Assembly: GCF_003473485.1 (NCBI RefSeq)
Contig: NC_053045.1
Span: 1,700,501 to 1,764,500 of the forward strand
DNA: 64,000 bases
Direction: 5' to 3'
Source: Medicago truncatula
Taxonomy: Eukaryota; Streptophyta; Magnoliopsida; Fabales; Fabaceae
Shown: positions 1-9,400 of the stretch, in pieces
Numbering within the stretch: the first letter of the stretch is position 1
Layout of the letters: each line of letters starts with the position of its first letter
The notes under the pieces: generated by a model
What the model was told of the DNA's origin: nothing
The model's database searches: none
What the model saw: the letters and a program-made list of their open reading frames with translations, nothing else
Position numbers and translations under genes: made by a program

Positions 1-17
1 CTACGACGCACAAGTAA

Positions 18-316
18 AATAGTTATGTATGAAATACAATGAAAGTAGAAATCAATATAAAGAGTATTTGGACTTCGTATTATTGATAGGAATCACTTTA
101 ATCTATGACACATAAGTAAACAGTTTTGTACCATACATAAGTTTGTTTTTTTACAATTAAATCAATAATTTTTATCATATCTTATTTAGTCCGATGGCGA
201 GACTTGTTGATTCAATGCTAGAAATAAACATGTACATGTTACAACAACTATCTTAATTGTGCATTATAGAATAAAATTATGTTTGAAACAAAAATGTTTT
301 AAGTTTCACCCAAAAA
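18..316 (+). repeat. Left copy of an imperfect direct repeat
   Basis: This AT-rich, non-coding block recurs in the same orientation at about 890-1148. Both copies share, in order, a stretch on tacaatg-aagtagaaa-tcaatataaaga, then a stretch on ttatcatatcttattta, then cgatggc-agactt-ttgattcaatg, then gcattatagaa and attatgtttgaaacaaaaat. The left copy is slightly longer. The two copies flank a LINE-derived RNase H remnant. It may be an old local duplication or the remains of a transposon's terminal repeats; no clear TG/CA ends or target duplications were found. Confidence 0.6.
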
Positions 317-552
317 TTTGATTGAGATTAATCACCACTAGACAAAAGTAATACTTCATATCAATAACATGATTATGTATGTAAAAAAAATCAGGTTACA
401 TATAAAAATGCCGCGATTCTACCGTCTCAACCAAGTTTTACCATATACAAGATTCAATTATCAAATTCTTGTCCACCAACTTTTTTGAAAGCAATTTTGT
501 CACTCACAAGTTGCAAAAACAAAGTGATTTCATAAAATTTCACAGTGCTAGT

Positions 553-852
553 GCTCCTACACGGCTGGAATCGCTATCAAAGTGACTATCTCACATGGAA
601 TGTGACGTCATGTTTAAGACTGATTCAAAAATCTTATCTGATGCTCTTGCCACCACCACTACTGCCATCAACGAGTTCGGTGATCTTGTAACTCAATGTA
701 GAAGTTTACTACTTAATAGACCCAACTTTGTAGTGTCGTATGATAGGAGGCAAGCAAATAGAGTTACTCATAGTATTGTTAGAGCATCACTATCTCAGCC
801 CCCATATCTTTCATCATGTAATAAGGCCGACTTTCTATCTGTTAATTTTTAA
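553..852 (+). pseudogene. LINE-type RNase H (RVT_3-like) domain remnant
   Basis: The frame from 595 to 852 reads through the C-terminal half of a plant LINE RNase H-like domain. It shows FKTDSKILSDAL, the usual Asp-Ser around the third acidic position, and later YDRRQANRVTHSIVRAS, a close match to the family's terminal RRQAN-(R)-(V)-(A)-H-x-LARAS signature. The same frame extends upstream to about 553 through an in-frame TGA, so the ATG at 595 is not a true start. The reverse transcriptase part is absent. It could also come from a domesticated RNase H-like gene, but the nonsense codon and lack of a full domain favour a dead retroelement scrap. Confidence 0.6.
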
Positions 853-889
853 TGAAATGAATTAACTTTGTCTTTGCTAAAAGAAAAAA

Positions 890-1148
890 GTTAAATAGTT
901 TTGTATGAAGTACAATGGAAGTAGAAAATCAATATAAAGAATATTAGCAAATAGTTTTGTACCAACATAAGTTTATTTTTAACTACTAAATCAATAATTC
1001 TTATCATATCTTATTTAATTCGATGGCAAGACTTATTGATTCAATGTTAGAAATAAACCTATACATGTAAGAACAACTATCTCACTTGTGCATTATAGAA
1101 AAATTATGTTTGAAACAAAAATATTTTAAGTTTCGCCCACAAATTTGA
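890..1148 (+). repeat. Right copy of the direct repeat
   Basis: Second copy of the block at 18-316, same orientation, with scattered substitutions and small gaps. It ends close to the 3' end of the inverted F-box pseudogene that follows. Confidence 0.6.
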
Positions 1149-1159
1149 CAAGGATTAGT

Positions 1160-1772
1160 TAACACTAAACGATGTTGTCAAAGAGAGACTTGCAGGATGA
1201 CCATGCAGGATGACCTTTTCGAGAAACTTGCAGTTCTTGAACAATTGAAAAAGCAAAATGTCGTTGACGTAGTAATGATCAGAGAGATTAAGCTTGCGGA
1301 GTTTGAAGAGTGCCAATGAAAGAGCCTCTAATTCTATTACTGCTATTAATAGAATTTAGGTTGGAACAGACGAGTGAGGTTAAGCTCGCAAGCCATTAGC
1401 GGGAAGGTTGAGTTGGTTTGAGATATTGAGCGATGTGAGTTTCAATGGGAAACAGGAGATTTGGGTGAGAAGCGCATCGAGGTTAAAGTAGTAGAAGGAA
1501 AGGTCAAAAGAGGTGAGATTGGTGAACCTTTGTAGGAGGCGTGGAAGGTAACGGGTTGAATGCCAGATAGTGAGAGAGAATTTGTAACTGTTGGTGACGG
1601 AGAGGAAGTGTTTTGAAGCGACTGAGAGAGACTTCATGTAGCGTTTCCGGTGGTCGTCATCCTTAAGCAATCTGAAGACACGTTCCCAGCAATCATCCGG
1701 TAAATCTAAATCTGAAGAATAATTCAATTGTTGTGAAGATGATTTGAGAGAGTTTGTTCTCTGCTTTTTCAT
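1160..1772 (-). pseudogene. Truncated F-box/LRR pseudogene
   Basis: Reading leftward from ATG at 1772, a 130-residue frame begins with the lysine/serine-rich leader of this family. The F-box follows at about residues 23-65 (LPDDCWERVFRLL, then SLSVASKHFLSVTN), then the first LRR-like strand (LTSFDLSFYYFNLDALL). It stops at 1380. Below that, between about 1330 and 1160, recognisable LRR sequence reappears in another frame (LRKLNLSDHYYVNDILLF) and closely resembles the long F-box/LRR pseudogene at the right end of the window (LHKVNLSGHHYANDSLLL). The copy has therefore lost its frame and most of its repeats, and it is the only F-box copy here on the - strand. A short F-box-only peptide could still be made, but nothing supports that. 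Confidence 0.75.
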
Positions 1773-2460
1773 TGGTGCCGCGCCAGTGATTGATTTCTGA
1801 AGCTGGGTGGATGGGGAAGAAGATTTCTGTGATTAGGTTATGTTAAAAAGTTAGTTTTTTCATTTTCTAAAGGAATAAATATATAAGTAACAAACCTAGG
1901 AAGAAGATTTTGTACATATATTCATTCTCTCAATTGATTTCTTTTAAATCTTTTGACTCCGATACAATTTCCACAATTGATTTCTTTTGACTCTGATACG
2001 ATTTTCACCGTTCAGGTCATCTGAAAATTAAGGGCCCAATTAAATGGAGTGAAGAATTGCATATGGGGAAGCCATTTGGAGTTAATTGTTAAGTATGGAT
2101 AGTTTGAATACAAGCTATTTACTAACTACTGTAATTGATAAAATTTGTTCAAAACAAAAGCATGAATAGTTTGATTTTCAAAGATTGCTATTGATCAATC
2201 AGGAAACATCTCCTTTATCAAATTTGGAAGAGAGAGAAAAACGACCCTTTGATCAAGTTATTGAATTAGTGTTGAATGGTTTAAGACTAAAGTTTAATCA
2301 AATTTATTTGAGGAGTAGTTGGGGAAATCTTCAAACTATTATTGTAGTTTCTTCCTCTATGACTCTGAGTTGTCAAGATTTAGCTAAGAGAATAAAGGGA
2401 AGCGATTCGAGATTACATAAAGTGCAGCGAACAATTAATATTAGACGATAGGGTGTTGGA
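1773..2460. other. Intergenic, no supported gene
   Basis: AT-rich sequence upstream of the inverted F-box pseudogene. A short open frame at 2185-2451 has no recognisable domain; it lies just before LINE-like sequence and may be further decayed element. No promoter motif stands out. Confidence 0.5.
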
Positions 2461-2672
2461 ATGGGAGATGGGAGTTGGTTGCTTGATAACATTAGACGAG
2501 AGGTAGGGGATGGGTCCTGTACTCTGTTTCGGAGGGATGCTTGGCTAAATGGTGTCCTCCTTAATATTAGGTTTAGTGGGCTTTCGATATGCATTTGTCA
2601 GGGTAGGGGTTGGGAGGGGAAGCTTGGAAGTGGCGTCGGCCTTTGTTTGCTTGGGAGGAAGAGTTGATGGGT
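2461..2672 (+). pseudogene. Non-LTR retrotransposon (LINE) remnant
   Basis: The frame contains WLLDNIRREVGDGSCTLF followed by RRDAWLNGVLL, matching the region after the reverse transcriptase of plant LINE ORF2 proteins (pattern W-F-x-x-N-(I/V)-R-R-x-V-G-D-G then W-x-x-G-V-P-L). From about 2608 the related frame shows LGGEAWKWRRPLFAWEEEL, also typical of this region, so one frameshift separates the two parts. Only about 70 codons survive. It is not an expressed gene. Confidence 0.6.
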
Positions 2673-2736
2673 TCAAATAACCATTTTTTAGATGTAAAAT
2701 ATTAGTTTTACCAAACTGTTGTATTTTTGGAATTGG

Positions 2737-2743
2737 AAAAAAA
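2737..2743 (-). terminator. RNA polymerase III terminator of tRNA-Arg
   Basis: Seven A on + (seven T on -) lie eight bases past the 3' end of the tRNA on the transcribed strand, the usual pol III stop. Confidence 0.7.
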
Positions 2744-2751
2744 GTGAGGGG

Positions 2752-2825
2752 CGACCACAATGGTAGTCGAACCCACGACCTTCTGATCCGAAGTCAGACG
2801 CGCTAATCCACTGCGCTATGCGGTC
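2752..2825 (-). tRNA. tRNA-Arg (anticodon TCG)
   Basis: On the - strand the cloverleaf is plain. Acceptor GACCGCA pairs with TGTGGTC (one G-T pair), followed by discriminator G. The D arm is GCGC/GCGC. The anticodon stem TCTGA/TCAGA holds loop CTTCGGA, giving anticodon TCG. The T arm is GTGGG-TTCGACT-ACCAT. A box (TAGCGCAGTGG) and B box (GGTTCGACT) are present. The T stem has one G-A mismatch and a G-T pair where the usual plant gene has CCCAC, so the gene is slightly diverged. The nearby T7 terminator argues it may still be transcribed. Confidence 0.85.
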
Positions 2826-2970
2826 CTTCTTTCTTTGTTTTCCCGTTTTCTGAGTGTACCCTAATATTTAATTGTAGCGAGCTAGCGCGAAATCAAAAAA
2901 ATTTAAAACAAAGAAAATTGACTTGCAGATCAAGGGATTCGAACCCTCCTCTTCTTCTTCTTCACACAAC

Positions 2971-3093
2971 ATGGGTCCAACTCCGTTACAGTCAGCGATG
3001 CTAATGGGTTCACCTTGTTTTCCAAACTCCATTGTTTGGTCTCAAGACAACCTCATTGCTGTTGCTTCTGGTCACAAGAGTTGTGAATGGTGA
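2971..3093 (+). pseudogene. N-terminal fragment of a WD40/transducin-like protein
   Basis: A 40-codon frame contains GSPCFPNSIVWSQDNLIAVASGHKS, here quoted only in part: the core FPNSIVWSQDNLIAVASGH resembles the first blade of a plant transducin/WD-like protein of the TFIIIC-associated type. It ends at TGA 3091-3093 directly after the recognisable part. No further blades follow. With the coatomer and B3 fragments downstream it is one of three unrelated gene scraps on the same strand. Recognition rests on one short motif. Confidence 0.4.
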
Positions 3094-3342
3094 TAGTGAT
3101 ATATTCTTGCAACTTTAACAAGTGAAGCTGCTAAGCTAGTAAGTTGCTCTACTACCAGAATTCTGTTTTTCTTTTTAAGGAAAAATGTTTTTTAATTAAG
3201 AAACATGATGCCTAAATAATGAAGTGCCTATAACTGATTGTAGTATTCATTAATATTTCTACATTTTATATAATTGCTGTGCTTGATTTAATGGGGGACC
3301 CATGCAATTTGTTTAATTTGGTTTACATTGTCTCTTGTTCAG

Positions 3343-3550
3343 CTCTGCATTGGAAGGCGAGTGTGGTTTTCTAGCTGCGAATCTGTATGCAAAGAGTGTT
3401 TTTGGGGAAGATGCTCTTGTGAATGTGAGCATTGAGAAGCAATCCGATGGTAAATTGAGCGGTTATATCAGAATAAGAAGTAAAACCCAGGGAATTGCTC
3501 TGAGTCTTGGGGATAAAATCACTTTGAAACAGAAGGGAACCGCTCAATAG
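3343..3550 (+). pseudogene. Coatomer beta subunit (beta-COP) last-exon fragment
   Basis: About 69 codons read [20 protein letters not shown], then [33 protein letters not shown] and ITLKQKG before TAG at 3548-3550. That is the conserved C-terminus of plant coatomer subunit beta, the COPI coat protein acting at Golgi membranes. The similarity starts right after a splice-acceptor-like TTGTTCAG (ending 3342), so this looks like a terminal exon with its intron end, not a processed copy. None of the remaining roughly 880 residues is present and no ATG begins the frame. It is a fragment carried here by duplication or capture, well conserved and so probably recent. Confidence 0.75.
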
Positions 3551-4522
3551 AAGCAATTGCTCGCATTTTCTCTTATGCTTCTATCTATCTGTTTGTATTT
3601 CTTATCAACAACTTGTGTAGATTTCGGGTGGCAGCTACAGCTTCAAGCTTGGTGTTATTATTGCTTCAAATTCTTGTGACTTTTGGTGGCAGCCAACTTA
3701 ATAGTTTTAAATTTTCCCTTTGAAGTTCCATTTTTGTTTGTATTCTTTACATGGATATTACACAACAAAATCCTTATTGCCTATATTTTATTTTATGTAG
3801 ACATGCAATTGGACAACGTATATTGATATCATAATCTCAATCAGATGACAATGACTATTTGTTATGGCTGGCCTTATGTTCCTATATCCTTAGATAATGA
3901 TGCTAGTTATCGTGTGAATGATTAGGTGTATTATAATGATTTCTATGCGTTTTCTTTTCACATTCAAAGTTAATCATTTTTAACCTTGAACTTTTTGAGA
4001 AAAAACATAAATCAATTCTAAACAGTGCAACATTGTTTGTGTTTTTGTTGTTCTGTTTCTCTTTTCCTTGGAACAATTTTAGGGGAAACGAGGTTACAAA
4101 TGTATTACAGTTTTTCACTTGTTTGGTATGACTAAAAGTATTAAACAAGTTAAACTAAAATATGGGAATGTATTGTATTAAAGTTTATGTTCCTGTCATC
4201 AATCAGAAAATGTGATGCATATAGTTGGTATTTGTTGAGGTAATTGAATCAAGACTTGCATGCCTTAGACTTCAAATCATACAAGAAAGCTTGGACAAAA
4301 TTTGTTGAACATACGGTGCCCCAAATCTACTGCTTATTGGTTGAGGTTTATAAGATGTTTCTTTGCAAGTGAAGTTAACTACTTTTATTACTTACATTTG
4401 TTGAGTTTGGTGAAAGAAAGGCAAGCGGTTTTACTCTGTAAACTTGCAATTTTTTTAATCGGTTTTACTGTGTAAGGAACTAACATTTGATTTTACTTAG
4501 CTCTCGCTATTTCTCTGTGCAG
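3551..4522. other. Non-coding between coatomer and B3 fragments
   Basis: The first part probably corresponds to the coatomer 3' UTR and the last part to an intron of the B3 gene, since a polypyrimidine stretch and CAG acceptor close it at 4522. No coding frame was recognised. Confidence 0.4.
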
Positions 4523-5654
4523 AATCATCTTCTCAGACCAAAATCAAAGACTAATGTTGTTCTGGAACCTAGGCGCTCTTCTTGTGCCAGAAACACAGTT
4601 CCTTCGTATCGTGAAGAGGTAAGCGGTGTTTCCTTGCAAAGTTCAAACTATATCATAATGCAATGAATCACACAAAAAGTGTGACTCTGACTCAAGAAAG
4701 AGGATCAAATCACCTTTGCATAATAAAATATATAAAGCTAGTATGAATGGATATAGTGCAAAAATATATACTAGGAAAATGTTGGTTGAACATTTTTGTT
4801 CCCTAAGACAAAAGTATGAGAATTTAGCTCTAGAATTTTGCAGGCCAGTGTTTTGTGATTTTTGTTTTCCTTTGAGAAATCGTTGATTCTTTAATTCGAA
4901 GATTCACCATTCTTTTCCAACATGATAGTTTTGCAGAAATATCTATTTGACTGTATATATTTCACTTTATTACAGTTTGGCACAGACCTTCCGCAGTTGC
5001 GGAAGAGGTCAAGGTCAAGTTCATCATCTTGGGGAAGGAGGTTAAATAACTAATTACTCATGAGTTATCTTTATTGCTAATTGAAATTGAAATTTTAGTG
5101 ACATGGTTATGGGACTCTCAGTTACACTAACACTGCGAGGCCACTGAATGAAATAAAAAAAGCTACAGATCAAGAAAGAAAGCGTGCTTTGGATGCTGCA
5201 GAGGCACTCCAAATAAATTTGCAGTCTTCAAATCCATCACTTATCAAGTCAATGGTTTGGTCTCACGTTTATAGAGGTTTTTGGTTGGTAGGTTTCAGCT
5301 CATAATGTTTAGATTAACCTTGTTGTTCATTCTTTAATGTTTCAATTATTTATAATCAATAAATTTAACATATGTACTTTTCAATATATATTACCTTTAT
5401 TTTGTCAGGGTCTTCCAAGGAGATTTTGCGAGGAACATCTTCAAAAAGTAGACTATAAAATGGTTTTAGAGGATGAAAAAGGATCAGAACATGATGCTGT
5501 TTACCTTAGGAAGAAAACTGCGCTTAGTGGTGGCTGGAGAACATTCGCATTGAAACATAAATTGGATGATGGTGATGCGGTAGTTTTTGAATTGGTTGAA
5601 GCAGCAAGATTTAAGGTACTTTATGTTGCCAATTTTCATCCAGCTCTCTTTTAA
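4523..5654 (+). pseudogene. B3-domain transcription factor gene fragment with introns
   Basis: Four exon-like pieces can be read. 4523-4618 gives EPRRSSCARNTVPSYREE between AG and GTAAGC. From 4976 comes FGTDLPQLRKRSRSSSSSWG. 5099-5287 gives ATDQERKRALDAAEALQ and then KSMVWSHVYRGFWL before GTAGGT. 5409-5615 gives GLPRRFCEEHL, then MVLEDEKGSEHDAVYLRKK, LSGGWRTFALKHKLDDGDA and VVFELVEAARFK. The last two form most of a plant B3 DNA-binding domain of the At5g42700/At3g19184 type. The N-terminal exons are missing, the junction between the second and third pieces gives an in-frame TGA in either reading I tried, and the domain's final strand is lost. It is probably a dead gene fragment. Confidence 0.7.
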
Positions 5655-6478
5655 CTTCAAAGGTTGTTATACTTTCCCGATCAATCGATTGTGATAGACA
5701 GGTTAATAACTGATATCAGCTTGGTGAAATTGGTTGATGGTCAAAATAATTAACTTAATTTGGTAGTTGTCCATGATTTGTTATTGACAAAACTAAACTG
5801 TGGATAAATTTAAGTTATTCTTGAGGAAGAGGAATACTTTCAAATGGACTACCGCTAATGAAGTTAGATATTCAAACTTATGAAATTATTTATAACACTC
5901 ACCTTTGATATTGAGTTTCTTCTTGAGTTCAAGGTTTTTCATTTTTGTAATATTTTAAAATCTTCAAATTTAAAAGGTTTTATAAATATATCTATTGAGT
6001 TTTCACGTTAGCAAGAGATATGACCAAATTAATTCTTACAAGGCTTAAGCAATTCCTACCTCGTGTCTCATGTGCTAGCCTTTTAGGTTGAGTTAGGCCA
6101 AGTTTCAAATATAGCAATGACCTGTGAATAAAGAAATAGGGAAAATATTGGTTAGCAGTAAGGGGAAACGCTCACACCATGCGATAACTTTTGAAGATAG
6201 CTTTTGTCATATCTAAAATGGTATTAGAGTCTATGTCATATGTGTTTCTGATCCACCACTTATCACGCCACCTGCAAAGGTCCTAACTTGCAACCTTCAT
6301 GCTCCAGATGTCTCGTCTTGAGTGTGAAAGGTATCTGTTCGAGATCCCACATTTACTAGTGATATGTCCAAAATAGTTATAAGTAGCAAATAGTGTTCTT
6401 CCTATGAGCTAGCTTTTGGAGTTTACATTTAAGGTTGAAATTACGGTACGCGAAATTCTAAGTAGTTAGTTCCATTTG
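5655..6478. other. Intergenic, no supported gene
   Basis: AT-rich sequence with no recognisable coding or RNA feature. Confidence 0.5.
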
Positions 6479-6786
6479 ATTTTCTCAGCGATGGCGACTA
6501 CCACAACAACATGTCCTTAAAGTCTCTCTCCGTTGTCTCAAAGGAGTTCCTCTCCAACACCAACCGTCTCCGATTCTCGATCACCATCACTGTCCCAAAC
6601 CGCCTTTGCCTCAGTCAACTCTTGCAAAGATTTCATAATCTCACCTACCTCAACCTCATTCACAACTACGGTGATGAATTTCGTAGGGTTTTCTCCCACG
6701 CCTCTTCCATTAGAATGAAATGCACACAAAATAATAGTGTAGACAATTCTAATTCATTTGTTGTAAGCCCTCAATTAAAGCAATAG
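6479..6786 (+). pseudogene. F-box/LRR pseudogene, subfamily A fragment
   Basis: From about 6479 the frame runs FLSDGDYHNN, SLKSLSVVSKEFLSNTNRLRFSI, LSQLLQRFHNLTYLNL, to NSFVVSPQLK, then stops at TAG 6784-6786. It aligns residue by residue with the intact gene at 8420 (FLNDGHDNNSRSLKSFSAVSKQFLS and on), starting within the F-box and ending where that gene continues with LKSLHLI. The leader, the first helix of the F-box and all C-terminal LRRs are missing. The internal ATG at 6511 is only the Met in NNMSLKS, not a start. It is a truncated tandem duplicate. Confidence 0.75.
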
Positions 6787-8089
6787 AGTGCAAGTTAATA
6801 TTGTTACCTCAATGTATTTTTAAGACCCTCATTCAAAAAAGGTAATTACTCCAGATCTTTATTATTTCATCCAGAAAGAGCAGAAACTCTTGTCGCGTCA
6901 AGTATGCCTTGTTTGAACTTTGAAATGTAAGCTATAATTTTATTCTAATTAGATATAGGCTAAGAAACAAAGTTCAATGATTTGAGATGATTTATCTGAG
7001 ATCAGTTTGGGTGTTGATAATGATAGCAATGTCTTTCTCATTATATATTTTTAGGTCTTCTCTTTTCATGCTTAGGGGTTTAGATTAAACTTAGATTTCA
7101 AAACGTGAGATCAATTAAAACTTTCACCCCCTTGGGTTTTTTTCAAGAAAAGGTTTAGATTGAAACTTCGATTTGTTGATGATCTCCCATGGTTTACAAG
7201 CTGATACTGACAAGGTTTGTACAGTGAATTTGTTTCATAGATAAGTTTTAGACGTTGGCCTAATTTTGCGACCTATGTTATTAATTAGTCCTTTGAGGAT
7301 CAGAACATTTGTTACTCTGCATCATTTTTCAACGTTAGTTGAGGTTAAATATTTTTGTTAGATCAAAATATTAAGTTTTTGCTAGTATTTTGTTAGATAA
7401 AAAATTGAAGCTTCTGTTTGTGTTTTGTTAGATTGCAGAATGAAAAATTTCTCAATACATGTAAAGTGATATATTTACCAAAACTCGTTTATTTTGTTTC
7501 AACTTTGATTAACTCAAACTCCTTGCCTTTGAATGATGATTGACTTATCAAATTAGTATATTTGATCGTTATTATTTGAATATTTGATCGTGTACTAGTG
7601 CTTCGATGCAATCTAAATGGTTGTCTTAAAGCAATCTCACCCCTCATTTGTTCTATAAACATAAACAATCTAAAAACCAAAGTACAAGTTTACATTCCTC
7701 AACCTTTTTACCAATAAATAAGCCCTCATTTACTAAATCCTTCACACTATATTGAAATGTCCTCAACCTTCTATTAGTGATAGGTTGCGAGTGCACCTTC
7801 ACCTTGTGAGTTAAATGGAGGAGACTAATTTCCCACTTGTGACAGATTGCAATTTGAATCTCACTAACAGAAGTGTTCATATTTGAAAATGTTTATAGGC
7901 AAGTTAATACAAAAACCATACATTTACTTTAATATAAAAATGGTCAGATAATTTTGTTGCAGTCTTAAATATCCTCTTGTGTCTGTTTTAGATACACGTG
8001 ATCGATCACATTATAAGTGATACTCACAAGGGCATTAAAAGGGTGGAAGGATGATATAGTTGAACTTTAATTTTGTTTACATTACAAGT
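6787..8089. other. Intergenic, no supported gene
   Basis: AT-rich sequence between the F-box fragment and the upstream region of the intact gene at 8420. Open frames here are short and without recognisable domains. Confidence 0.5.
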
Positions 8090-8300
8090 TTACATTTCAC
8101 TCTTTAACCTTTTATAGAGATTGATTGAACATCCATGATTTTTGTGGGTGAAATGGGGTGAAGTTTTAGAGCGACAATGAATGAAATGAAGGTTTTAAGA
8201 ATATTTAATATAAATGGGATGTTTTGGTATTATTGTAAAATTCTAAGTAACTAAAAATAACTGGGGTGTGATTAGATGAATTGTTTGATTTGAAAGAGCC
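8090..8300 (+). promoter_or_regulatory. Upstream block shared with the F-box gene at 59043
   Basis: This block ending about 120 bases before the ATG resembles 58718-58925, which lies at a similar distance before the ATG at 59043. Shared words include ttcactcttta, tagagatt-attgaacat, tggtgggtgaaa, gtgaa-ttttagag-gacaatga and atgaaat-a-g-ttttaaga, followed by ttttggtatta. The two genes belong to different subfamilies, so the block is either retained ancestral promoter or a small dispersed repeat. The proximal region 8380-8405 also has two teloboxes-like aaaccct words. Confidence 0.5.
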
Positions 8301-8419
8301 CATTATCCAATTACCACAGTACTTTTATTGAACATAATAAATAATAGAATTTCTGACTCTTTCTCAATTCGCCCTAAACTTAAACCCTCAAATTGTAAAC
8401 CCTACACAAAGTGTTGAAT

Positions 8420-9400
8420 ATGAAAAGGAAGAAAACAAGAAACTTTCTCAATTTTAAACAACGACAACAACTATCACGTTCTCAAACAAAATCAGCTGAA
8501 GTGATTGGAACACCAGAATTTTATTTACCTGATGAGTGCTGGGAATGTGTCGTCAAATTCCTCAACGACGGCCACGACAACAACAGTAGATCCTTGAAGT
8601 CTTTCTCTGCCGTCTCAAAGCAGTTCCTCTCCATCACCAACCATCTTCGATTTTCAATAACCATCAAAGAACCAACCCACCGTTGCCTCAGTCGACTTTT
8701 CCAAAGATTCCCTAACCTCACCTCCATCTGCCTCACTCACTACTACGACAATGACACATTTTGTTGGCTTTCCTCCATAGCCTCTTCCATTAAAATGAAA
8801 TACACAAAAAAAAAAAATAGTGTAGACAATTCTAATTCTTTCGTCGTCATCCCTCAATTAAAGTCTCTCCATTTGATTTCGAATTCACGAATACGAGATG
8901 AAAGCATAGAAATGATTGCTGCCCTTTTCCCCAATTTGCAATTGCTTAATTTGACTTATTGCTATAACATATCTGAAGAAGGTATTTTCCATGTTTTAAA
9001 GACATGTTCTGATATTAGGCATTTGAACTTAAGAAGATCTTTAGGAAAGAAGCTGTGCGGAATGAACTTTGAAGTTCCCAAACTAGAAGTGTTGAACTTG
9101 TCATATACAAATGTTAACAACGAAACACTGTGTGTAATCTCAATGTGTTGCCGTGGGCTTTTGCAACTCTTACTGGAAGGGTGTTTTAATGTCACAGAGA
9201 AGGGAGTGAAGCATGTGCTAGAAAAATGCGCACAACTAAGAGAGATCAATTTGAAAATGTGTGGTCAAGTGCATGATGATGTTCTTGCCTCATTGATATT
9301 TTCAAGGCCATCGTTAAGAAAGTTATCAACTCCATATGATTATCAATTCAGCGACAGAGAGATGGAGCTCTTATCACTTCAAGGATGCATTGTTTGCTAG
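8420..9400 (+). CDS. F-box/LRR protein, subfamily A
   Basis: A single-exon frame of 326 residues. The frame is open from 8411, but the first ATG is at 8420 (ATGAAAAGGAAG), matching the MKRK/MKKQ starts of the paralogues. After a basic Gln/Ser-rich leader, the F-box begins near residue 36 (FYLPDECWECVVKFL, then SFSAVSKQFLSITN). Degenerate LRRs of the cysteine-containing type follow: FPNLQLLNLTYCYNISEEGI, PKLEVLNLSYTNVNNETL, GLLQLLLEGCFNVTEKGV, LREINLKMCGQVHDDVL. F-box proteins of this build bind SKP1 through the F-box and present a substrate through the LRR arc in an SCF ubiquitin ligase; the substrate here is unknown. No frame damage is visible, unlike its three subfamily relatives. Confidence 0.88.
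   Translation: MKRKKTRNFLNFKQRQQLSRSQTKSAEVIGTPEFYLPDECWECVVKFLNDGHDNNSRSLKSFSAVSKQFLSITNHLRFSITIKEPTHRCLSRLFQRFPNLTSICLTHYYDNDTFCWLSSIASSIKMKYTKKKNSVDNSNSFVVIPQLKSLHLISNSRIRDESIEMIAALFPNLQLLNLTYCYNISEEGIFHVLKTCSDIRHLNLRRSLGKKLCGMNFEVPKLEVLNLSYTNVNNETLCVISMCCRGLLQLLLEGCFNVTEKGVKHVLEKCAQLREINLKMCGQVHDDVLASLIFSRPSLRKLSTPYDYQFSDREMELLSLQGCIVC

Noticed and set aside
2926-2948. tRNA T-arm-like gggattcgaaccc
   Set aside because: Only a T-arm half is present; no acceptor, D or anticodon arm fits around it.
8411-8419. Open frame starting at 8411 for the subfamily A gene
   Set aside because: 8411 is GTG; the first ATG is 8420 and agrees with the starts of paralogues.
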